Positions 28,601 through 39,350 of a stretch of 64,000 bases of DNA are shown here, piece after piece; positions within the stretch are counted from its first letter, which is position 1, and every line of letters begins with the position of its first letter. The notes under the pieces were generated by a model. It was not told where the DNA came from, did not search any database, and saw only the letters and a list, made by a program, of their open reading frames with translations. This DNA is from Piscicola geometra (taxonomy: Eukaryota > Annelida > Clitellata > Hirudinida > Piscicolidae), in contig CALSEQ010000035.1 in NCBI GenBank assembly GCA_943735955.1, positions 1 to 64,000 of the forward strand, in the 5' to 3' direction. Both the position numbers and the translations under genes were made by a program.

Positions 28601-31600
28601 AGATGAACACGAGATGAACACGAGATGAACACGAGATGAACACGAGATGAACACGAGATGAACACGAGATGAACACGAGATGAACACGAGATGAACACGA
28701 GATGAACACGAGATGAACACGAGATGAACACGAGATGAACACGAGATGAACACGAGATGAACACGAGATGAACACGAGATGAACACGAGATGAACACGAG
28801 ATGAACACGAGATGAACACGAGATGAACACGAGATGAACACGAGATGAACACGAGATGAACACGAGATGAACACGAGATGAACACGAGATGAACACGAGA
28901 TGAACACGAGATGAACACGAGATGAACACGAGATGAACACGAGATGAACACGAGATGAACACGAGATGAACACGAGATGAACACGAGATGAACACGAGAT
29001 GAACACGAGATGAACACGAGATGAACACGAGATGAACACGAGATGAACACGAGATGAACACGAGATGAACACGAGATGAACACGAGATGAACACGAGATG
29101 AACACGAGATGAACACGAGATGAACACGAGATGAACACGAGATGAACACGAGATGAACACGAGATGAACACGAGATGAACACGAGATGAACACGAGATGA
29201 ACACGAGATGAACACGAGATGAACACGAGATGAACACGAGATGAACACGAGATGAACACGAGATGAACACGAGATGAACACGAGATGAACACGAGATGAA
29301 CACGAGATGAACACGAGATGAACACGAGATGAACACGAGATGAACACGAGATGAACACGAGATGAACACGAGATGAACACGAGATGAACACGAGATGAAC
29401 ACGAGATGAACACGAGATGAACACGAGATGAACACGAGATGAACACGAGATGAACACGAGATGAACACGAGATGAACACGAGATGAACACGAGATGAACA
29501 CGAGATGAACACGAGATGAACACGAGATGAACACGAGATGAACACGAGATGAACACGAGATGAACACGAGATGAACACGAGATGAACACGAGATGAACAC
29601 GAGATGAACACGAGATGAACACGAGATGAACACGAGATGAACACGAGATGAACACGAGATGAACACGAGATGAACACGAGATGAACACGAGATGAACACG
29701 AGATGAACACGAGATGAACACGAGATGAACACGAGATGAACACGAGATGAACACGAGATGAACACGAGATGAACACGAGATGAACACGAGATGAACACGA
29801 GATGAACACGAGATGAACACGAGATGAACACGAGATGAACACGAGATGAACACGAGATGAACACGAGATGAACACGAGATGAACACGAGATGAACACGAG
29901 ATGAACACGAGATGAACACGAGATGAACACGAGATGAACACGAGATGAACACGAGATGAACACGAGATGAACACGAGATGAACACGAGATGAACACGAGA
30001 TGAACACGAGATGAACACGAGATGAACACGAGATGAACACGAGATGAACACGAGATGAACACGAGATGAACACGAGATGAACACGAGATGAACACGAGAT
30101 GAACACGAGATGAACACGAGATGAACACGAGATGAACACGAGATGAACACGAGATGAACACGAGATGAACACGAGATGAACACGAGATGAACACGAGATG
30201 AACACGAGATGAACACGAGATGAACACGAGATGAACACGAGATGAACACGAGATGAACACGAGATGAACACGAGATGAACACGAGATGAACACGAGATGA
30301 ACACGAGATGAACACGAGATGAACACGAGATGAACACGAGATGAACACGAGATGAACACGAGATGAACACGAGATGAACACGAGATGAACACGAGATGAA
30401 CACGAGATGAACACGAGATGAACACGAGATGAACACGAGATGAACACGAGATGAACACGAGATGAACACGAGATGAACACGAGATGAACACGAGATGAAC
30501 ACGAGATGAACACGAGATGAACACGAGATGAACACGAGATGAACACGAGATGAACACGAGATGAACACGAGATGAACACGAGATGAACACGAGATGAACA
30601 CGAGATGAACACGAGATGAACACGAGATGAACACGAGATGAACACGAGATGAACACGAGATGAACACGAGATGAACACGAGATGAACACGAGATGAACAC
30701 GAGATGAACACGAGATGAACACGAGATGAACACGAGATGAACACGAGATGAACACGAGATGAACACGAGATGAACACGAGATGAACACGAGATGAACACG
30801 AGATGAACACGAGATGAACACGAGATGAACACGAGATGAACACGAGATGAACACGAGATGAACACGAGATGAACACGAGATGAACACGAGATGAACACGA
30901 GATGAACACGAGATGAACACGAGATGAACACGAGATGAACACGAGATGAACACGAGATGAACACGAGATGAACACGAGATGAACACGAGATGAACACGAG
31001 ATGAACACGAGATGAACACGAGATGAACACGAGATGAACACGAGATGAACACGAGATGAACACGAGATGAACACGAGATGAACACGAGATGAACACGAGA
31101 TGAACACGAGATGAACACGAGATGAACACGAGATGAACACGAGATGAACACGAGATGAACACGAGATGAACACGAGATGAACACGAGATGAACACGAGAT
31201 GAACACGAGATGAACACGAGATGAACACGAGATGAACACGAGATGAACACGAGATGAACACGAGATGAACACGAGATGAACACGAGATGAACACGAGATG
31301 AACACGAGATGAACACGAGATGAACACGAGATGAACACGAGATGAACACGAGATGAACACGAGATGAACACGAGATGAACACGAGATGAACACGAGATGA
31401 ACACGAGATGAACACGAGATGAACACGAGATGAACACGAGATGAACACGAGATGAACACGAGATGAACACGAGATGAACACGAGATGAACACGAGATGAA
31501 CACGAGATGAACACGAGATGAACACGAGATGAACACGAGATGAACACGAGATGAACACGAGATGAACACGAGATGAACACGAGATGAACACGAGATGAAC

Positions 31601-34600
31601 ACGAGATGAACACGAGATGAACACGAGATGAACACGAGATGAACACGAGATGAACACGAGATGAACACGAGATGAACACGAGATGAACACGAGATGAACA
31701 CGAGATGAACACGAGATGAACACGAGATGAACACGAGATGAACACGAGATGAACACGAGATGAACACGAGATGAACACGAGATGAACACGAGATGAACAC
31801 GAGATGAACACGAGATGAACACGAGATGAACACGAGATGAACACGAGATGAACACGAGATGAACACGAGATGAACACGAGATGAACACGAGATGAACACG
31901 AGATGAACACGAGATGAACACGAGATGAACACGAGATGAACACGAGATGAACACGAGATGAACACGAGATGAACACGAGATGAACACGAGATGAACACGA
32001 GATGAACACGAGATGAACACGAGATGAACACGAGATGAACACGAGATGAACACGAGATGAACACGAGATGAACACGAGATGAACACGAGATGAACACGAG
32101 ATGAACACGAGATGAACACGAGATGAACACGAGATGAACACGAGATGAACACGAGATGAACACGAGATGAACACGAGATGAACACGAGATGAACACGAGA
32201 TGAACACGAGATGAACACGAGATGAACACGAGATGAACACGAGATGAACACGAGATGAACACGAGATGAACACGAGATGAACACGAGATGAACACGAGAT
32301 GAACACGAGATGAACACGAGATGAACACGAGATGAACACGAGATGAACACGAGATGAACACGAGATGAACACGAGATGAACACGAGATGAACACGAGATG
32401 AACACGAGATGAACACGAGATGAACACGAGATGAACACGAGATGAACACGAGATGAACACGAGATGAACACGAGATGAACACGAGATGAACACGAGATGA
32501 ACACGAGATGAACACGAGATGAACACGAGATGAACACGAGATGAACACGAGATGAACACGAGATGAACACGAGATGAACACGAGATGAACACGAGATGAA
32601 CACGAGATGAACACGAGATGAACACGAGATGAACACGAGATGAACACGAGATGAACACGAGATGAACACGAGATGAACACGAGATGAACACGAGATGAAC
32701 ACGAGATGAACACGAGATGAACACGAGATGAACACGAGATGAACACGAGATGAACACGAGATGAACACGAGATGAACACGAGATGAACACGAGATGAACA
32801 CGAGATGAACACGAGATGAACACGAGATGAACACGAGATGAACACGAGATGAACACGAGATGAACACGAGATGAACACGAGATGAACACGAGATGAACAC
32901 GAGATGAACACGAGATGAACACGAGATGAACACGAGATGAACACGAGATGAACACGAGATGAACACGAGATGAACACGAGATGAACACGAGATGAACACG
33001 AGATGAACACGAGATGAACACGAGATGAACACGAGATGAACACGAGATGAACACGAGATGAACACGAGATGAACACGAGATGAACACGAGATGAACACGA
33101 GATGAACACGAGATGAACACGAGATGAACACGAGATGAACACGAGATGAACACGAGATGAACACGAGATGAACACGAGATGAACACGAGATGAACACGAG
33201 ATGAACACGAGATGAACACGAGATGAACACGAGATGAACACGAGATGAACACGAGATGAACACGAGATGAACACGAGATGAACACGAGATGAACACGAGA
33301 TGAACACGAGATGAACACGAGATGAACACGAGATGAACACGAGATGAACACGAGATGAACACGAGATGAACACGAGATGAACACGAGATGAACACGAGAT
33401 GAACACGAGATGAACACGAGATGAACACGAGATGAACACGAGATGAACACGAGATGAACACGAGATGAACACGAGATGAACACGAGATGAACACGAGATG
33501 AACACGAGATGAACACGAGATGAACACGAGATGAACACGAGATGAACACGAGATGAACACGAGATGAACACGAGATGAACACGAGATGAACACGAGATGA
33601 ACACGAGATGAACACGAGATGAACACGAGATGAACACGAGATGAACACGAGATGAACACGAGATGAACACGAGATGAACACGAGATGAACACGAGATGAA
33701 CACGAGATGAACACGAGATGAACACGAGATGAACACGAGATGAACACGAGATGAACACGAGATGAACACGAGATGAACACGAGATGAACACGAGATGAAC
33801 ACGAGATGAACACGAGATGAACACGAGATGAACACGAGATGAACACGAGATGAACACGAGATGAACACGAGATGAACACGAGATGAACACGAGATGAACA
33901 CGAGATGAACACGAGATGAACACGAGATGAACACGAGATGAACACGAGATGAACACGAGATGAACACGAGATGAACACGAGATGAACACGAGATGAACAC
34001 GAGATGAACACGAGATGAACACGAGATGAACACGAGATGAACACGAGATGAACACGAGATGAACACGAGATGAACACGAGATGAACACGAGATGAACACG
34101 AGATGAACACGAGATGAACACGAGATGAACACGAGATGAACACGAGATGAACACGAGATGAACACGAGATGAACACGAGATGAACACGAGATGAACACGA
34201 GATGAACACGAGATGAACACGAGATGAACACGAGATGAACACGAGATGAACACGAGATGAACACGAGATGAACACGAGATGAACACGAGATGAACACGAG
34301 ATGAACACGAGATGAACACGAGATGAACACGAGATGAACACGAGATGAACACGAGATGAACACGAGATGAACACGAGATGAACACGAGATGAACACGAGA
34401 TGAACACGAGATGAACACGAGATGAACACGAGATGAACACGAGATGAACACGAGATGAACACGAGATGAACACGAGATGAACACGAGATGAACACGAGAT
34501 GAACACGAGATGAACACGAGATGAACACGAGATGAACACGAGATGAACACGAGATGAACACGAGATGAACACGAGATGAACACGAGATGAACACGAGATG

Positions 34601-37036
34601 AACACGAGATGAACACGAGATGAACACGAGATGAACACGAGATGAACACGAGATGAACACGAGATGAACACGAGATGAACACGAGATGAACACGAGATGA
34701 ACACGAGATGAACACGAGATGAACACGAGATGAACACGAGATGAACACGAGATGAACACGAGATGAACACGAGATGAACACGAGATGAACACGAGATGAA
34801 CACGAGATGAACACGAGATGAACACGAGATGAACACGAGATGAACACGAGATGAACACGAGATGAACACGAGATGAACACGAGATGAACACGAGATGAAC
34901 ACGAGATGAACACGAGATGAACACGAGATGAACACGAGATGAACACGAGATGAACACGAGATGAACACGAGATGAACACGAGATGAACACGAGATGAACA
35001 CGAGATGAACACGAGATGAACACGAGATGAACACGAGATGAACACGAGATGAACACGAGATGAACACGAGATGAACACGAGATGAACACGAGATGAACAC
35101 GAGATGAACACGAGATGAACACGAGATGAACACGAGATGAACACGAGATGAACACGAGATGAACACGAGATGAACACGAGATGAACACGAGATGAACACG
35201 AGATGAACACGAGATGAACACGAGATGAACACGAGATGAACACGAGATGAACACGAGATGAACACGAGATGAACACGAGATGAACACGAGATGAACACGA
35301 GATGAACACGAGATGAACACGAGATGAACACGAGATGAACACGAGATGAACACGAGATGAACACGAGATGAACACGAGATGAACACGAGATGAACACGAG
35401 ATGAACACGAGATGAACACGAGATGAACACGAGATGAACACGAGATGAACACGAGATGAACACGAGATGAACACGAGATGAACACGAGATGAACACGAGA
35501 TGAACACGAGATGAACACGAGATGAACACGAGATGAACACGAGATGAACACGAGATGAACACGAGATGAACACGAGATGAACACGAGATGAACACGAGAT
35601 GAACACGAGATGAACACGAGATGAACACGAGATGAACACGAGATGAACACGAGATGAACACGAGATGAACACGAGATGAACACGAGATGAACACGAGATG
35701 AACACGAGATGAACACGAGATGAACACGAGATGAACACGAGATGAACACGAGATGAACACGAGATGAACACGAGATGAACACGAGATGAACACGAGATGA
35801 ACACGAGATGAACACGAGATGAACACGAGATGAACACGAGATGAACACGAGATGAACACGAGATGAACACGAGATGAACACGAGATGAACACGAGATGAA
35901 CACGAGATGAACACGAGATGAACACGAGATGAACACGAGATGAACACGAGATGAACACGAGATGAACACGAGATGAACACGAGATGAACACGAGATGAAC
36001 ACGAGATGAACACGAGATGAACACGAGATGAACACGAGATGAACACGAGATGAACACGAGATGAACACGAGATGAACACGAGATGAACACGAGATGAACA
36101 CGAGATGAACACGAGATGAACACGAGATGAACACGAGATGAACACGAGATGAACACGAGATGAACACGAGATGAACACGAGATGAACACGAGATGAACAC
36201 GAGATGAACACGAGATGAACACGAGATGAACACGAGATGAACACGAGATGAACACGAGATGAACACGAGATGAACACGAGATGAACACGAGATGAACACG
36301 AGATGAACACGAGATGAACACGAGATGAACACGAGATGAACACGAGATGAACACGAGATGAACACGAGATGAACACGAGATGAACACGAGATGAACACGA
36401 GATGAACACGAGATGAACACGAGATGAACACGAGATGAACACGAGATGAACACGAGATGAACACGAGATGAACACGAGATGAACACGAGATGAACACGAG
36501 ATGAACACGAGATGAACACGAGATGAACACGAGATGAACACGAGATGAACACGAGATGAACACGAGATGAACACGAGATGAACACGAGATGAACACGAGA
36601 TGAACACGAGATGAACACGAGATGAACACGAGATGAACACGAGATGAACACGAGATGAACACGAGATGAACACGAGATGAACACGAGATGAACACGAGAT
36701 GAACACGAGATGAACACGAGATGAACACGAGATGAACACGAGATGAACACGAGATGAACACGAGATGAACACGAGATGAACACGAGATGAACACGAGATG
36801 AACACGAGATGAACACGAGATGAACACGAGATGAACACGAGATGAACACGAGATGAACACGAGATGAACACGAGATGAACACGAGATGAACACGAAATGA
36901 ACACGAGATGAACACGAGATGAACACGAGATGAACACGAGATGAACACGAGATGAACACGAGATGAACACGAGATGAACACGAGATGAACACGAGATGAA
37001 CACGAGATGAACACGAGATGAACACGAGATGAACAT
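13617..37036. repeat. Giant 11-bp minisatellite array A6 (2,129 units, 23.4 kb)
   Basis: 1,059 units in perfect phase (13617-25265), one inserted T at 25266, then 1,070 units (25267-37036). Apart from the insertion and the standard terminal GAACAT unit, the only change I see is one GAAATGAACAC unit at 36894-36904, 13 units from the right end. The minus strand is stop-free in all three frames and encodes the same 11-residue repeat (VFISCSSRVHL) in each, giving nominal open frames of thousands of codons. They are a property of the repeat: no start context, no diversified sequence and no plausible product. Array length depends on assembly quality. Confidence 0.97.
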
Positions 37037-37038
37037 GA

Positions 37039-38056
37039 GAATGTTAAAAACTTTGAAAAGAATGTTAAAAACTTTAAAAAGAATGTTAAAAACATTAAAA
37101 AGAATGTTAAAAACTTTGAAAAGAATGTTAAAAACTTTTAAAAGAATGTTAAAAACTTTAAAAAGAATGTTAAAAACTTTAAAAAGAATGTTAAAAACTT
37201 TGAAAAGAATGTTAAAAACTTTGAAAAGAATGTTAAAAACTTTAAAAAGAATGTTAAAAACTTTGAAAAGAATGTTAAAAACATTAAAAAGAATGTTGAA
37301 AACTTTGAAAAGAATGTTAAAAACTTTAAAAAGAATGTTAAAAACTTTAAAAAGAATGTTAAAAACTTTAAAAAGAATGTTAAAAACTTTAAAAAGAATG
37401 TTAAAAACTTTAAAAAGAATGTTAAAAACTTTAAAAAGAATGTTAAAAACTTTAAAAAGAATGTTAAAAACTTTAGAAAGAATGTTAAAACTTTGAAAAG
37501 AATGTTAAAAACATTAAAAAGAATGTTGAAAACTTTGAAAAGAATGTTAAAAACTTCAAAAAGAATGTTAAAAACTTTAAAAAGAATGTTAAAAACTTTG
37601 AAAAGAATGTTAAAAACTTTAAAAAAAATGTTAAAAACTTTGAAAAGAATGTTAAAAACATTTTAAAAAATGTTGAAAACTTTGAAAAGAATGTTAAAAA
37701 CTTTAAAAAGAATGTTAAAAACTTTAAAAAGAATGTTAAAAACTTTAAAAAGAATGTTAAAAACTTCAAAAAGAATGTTAAAAACTTTAAAAAGACTGTT
37801 AAAAACTTTAAAAAGAATGTTAAAAACTTTAAAAAGAATGTTAAAAACTTTAAAAAGAATGTTAAAAACTTTAAAAAGAATGGTAAAAACTTTGAAAAGA
37901 ATGTTAAAAACATTAACAATAATGTTGAAAACTTTGAAAAGAATGTTAAAAACTTTAAAAAGAATGTTAGAAACTTTAAAAAGAATGTTAAAAACTTTAA
38001 AAAGAATGTCAAAAACTTTAAAAAGAATGTTAAAAACTTTTTTTTAAATGTTAAAA
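37039..38056. repeat. 21-bp AT-rich array B6, longest and ancestral-looking form
   Basis: 1,018 bp. The left part matches the other 21-mer arrays, but the second unit is TTTAAAAA instead of CTTCAATAA. Where every other array stops at ATTAACAATAATG (here 37924), this one continues with about six more 21-mers, then a run of eight T (38038-38045) and AAATGTTAAAA, before meeting the 647-bp unit. It also keeps canonical GAATG at 37899 where the others have AAATG. I infer that it preserves the undeleted arrangement from which the other arrays with a 51-bp relic arose. Its short open frames (heptads) are not genes. Confidence 0.95.
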
Positions 38057-38703
38057 GAGTGGTGAGGCACCTATCGATCGAAATGAAACTTTCAGAGAAA
38101 GTGACAAATCGCTGTGTGACAACAGTGGGGGTGTTCGGTGTATCCTCCATGGATCTTTCGCGCTGTCCATGTGTGTGGGGTTGGGATTAGGGTGAGACAG
38201 TGAGGACAACCATTTGCCTGTAGGTTTGGTTGGGGAGTAAAAAGGATTTGGTGTGGGGGTGCATGGGGAGTAAAGATAAAGAAGTAAAAAAATTGGCGCC
38301 ATATTGGCCTCGGAATGTGTGATGTGTGTGGGTGGGAGTAAGGATCAGCGGCCTATCATAGGCATCCAAGGGCAGTGACCGATCCTACACTCTATGCAAG
38401 CCTGTGGGGTTTTAGCCCGGGTTGACATAGAGCAAGGTCTGTTCCACTTTGTCCGGTATCCTTGAAGTACTGAGCAAAGAATCTTGCGGCCATCGCCGGT
38501 TGGACTTTTTGGGCGCCGGACCGTTTGGATCCGCTCACTCACAGAGTTATGACGGGCTCTTAAGCTCTTCTCTGATCCTATACTGAGGTGTTCAGAAAAC
38601 AAATTTTCTGAAAAGCACCAGAGTTCTCGTAGGAAAAATCCCCTAGAGTAGGGAAAATTTCCGGCGAGGGAAACAGAGAAAGCAGCCGTCTAGGCTATCA
38701 ACA
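38057..38703. repeat. 647-bp complex repeat unit, copy 1
   Basis: First of two head-to-tail copies with a period of exactly 647 bp, from GAGTGGTGAGGCACC to CTATCAACA. Composition is mixed and near-balanced, with a GT-rich left half and no 11- or 21-bp periodicity. Compared by eye with copy 2 there are 9 substitutions and no indels (about 98.6% identity). After the leading GAG the unit begins TGGTG and ends CAACA, an LTR-like TG...CA boundary, but no internal region or primer-binding site follows. Small minus-strand open frames exist; in the 83-codon one, 4 of 5 differences between copies change the amino acid, which argues against coding. Function unknown. Confidence 0.93.
38591..38612. other. 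Perfect 9-bp inverted repeat with 4-base loop in copy 1
   Basis: TTCAGAAAA, loop CAAA, TTTTCTGAA: a perfect hairpin-forming palindrome inside the 647-bp unit. It is AT-rich and not followed by a T-run in the plus direction, so I do not call it a terminator. Copy 2 has one mismatch in the stem. Confidence 0.6.
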
Positions 38704-39350
38704 GAGTGGTGAGGCACCTATCGATCGAAATGACACTTTCAGAAAAAGTGACAAATCGCTGTGTGACAACATTGGGGGTGTTCGGTGTATCCTCCATGGA
38801 TCTTTCGTGCTGTCCATGTGTGTGGGGTTGGGATTAGGGTGAGACAGTGAGGACAACCATTTGCCTGTAGGTTTGGTTGGGGGGTAAAAAGGATTTGGTG
38901 TGGGGGTGCATGGGGAGTAAAGATAAAGAAGTAAAAAAATTGGCGCCATATTGGCCTCGGAATGTCTGATGTGTGTGGGTGGGAGTAAGGATCAGCGGCC
39001 TATCATAGGCATCCAAGGGCAGTGACCGATCCTACACTCTATGCAAGCCTGTGGGGTTTTAGCCCGGGTTGACATAGAGCAAGGTCTGTTCCACTTTGTC
39101 CGGTATCCTTGAAGTACTGAGCAAAGAATCTTGCGGCCATCGCCGGTTGGACTTTTTGGGCGCCGGACCGTTTGGATCCGCTCACTCACAGAGTTTCGAC
39201 GGGCTCTTAAGCTCTTCTCTGATCCTATACTGAGGTGTTCAGAAAACAAATTTTCTAAAAAGCACCAGAGTTCTCGTAGGAAAAATCCCCTAGAGTAGGG
39301 AAAATTTCCGGCGAGGGAAACAGAGAAAGCAGCCGTCTAGGCTATCAACA
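38704..39350. repeat. 647-bp complex repeat unit, copy 2
   Basis: Second complete copy, directly after copy 1. It differs by nine substitutions, for example A-to-C at 38734 (GAAACTTTC to GACACTTTC), AT-to-TC in the CAGAGTT segment near 39195, and G-to-A in the hairpin stem at 39257. Its last 51 bases (39300-39350) are the segment found as a relic in the other higher-order copies, and it meets the next 11-mer array at the same base (CTATCAACA then GAGATGAACAC). No gene or RNA is recognised. Confidence 0.93.
39238..39259. other. Imperfect inverted repeat in copy 2
   Basis: Counterpart of the hairpin at 38591-38612. The right arm reads TTTTCTAAA, so one G-to-A change leaves a C-A mismatch in the 9-bp stem. 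The lack of compensation gives no sign that the structure is maintained by selection. Confidence 0.5.

Noticed and set aside
10793..37036. Minus-strand open frame of 8,747 codons, and similar ones elsewhere (for example 39290-58192, 58777-63984)
   Set aside because: It consists of the 11-residue repeat VFISCSSRVHL and translated 21-mers, is open in all frames by the arithmetic of the repeat, runs across unrelated repeat modules, and has no non-repeat domain.
38187..38193. TTAGGGT telomere-like motif (also 38834-38840)
   Set aside because: Only one copy per 647-bp unit and no tandem telomeric repeat.
38051..38302. 83-codon minus-strand open frame in the 647-bp unit (second copy at 38698-38949)
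   Set aside because: Four of five substitutions between copies change the amino acid, there is no recognisable domain, and the last codons run into repeat sequence. No sign of protein-level selection.
38345..38602. 85-codon minus-strand open frame with a Cys/His cluster (CIECRIGHC), second copy at 38992-39249
   Set aside because: The cluster faintly recalls zinc-binding tails of some transposases, but the frame starts at TTG, is short, has no other domain, and one local similarity of this size is not evidence.
38591..38612. Hairpin as a transcription terminator
   Set aside because: No T-run follows it, the stem is AT-rich, and copy 2 has a mismatch without compensation.
38345..38640. Possible 5S rRNA, tRNA or SINE within the 647-bp unit
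   Set aside because: I could not find a 5S-like core, a cloverleaf, or well-spaced A and B boxes. GGTTGGACT is only a partial B-box match.
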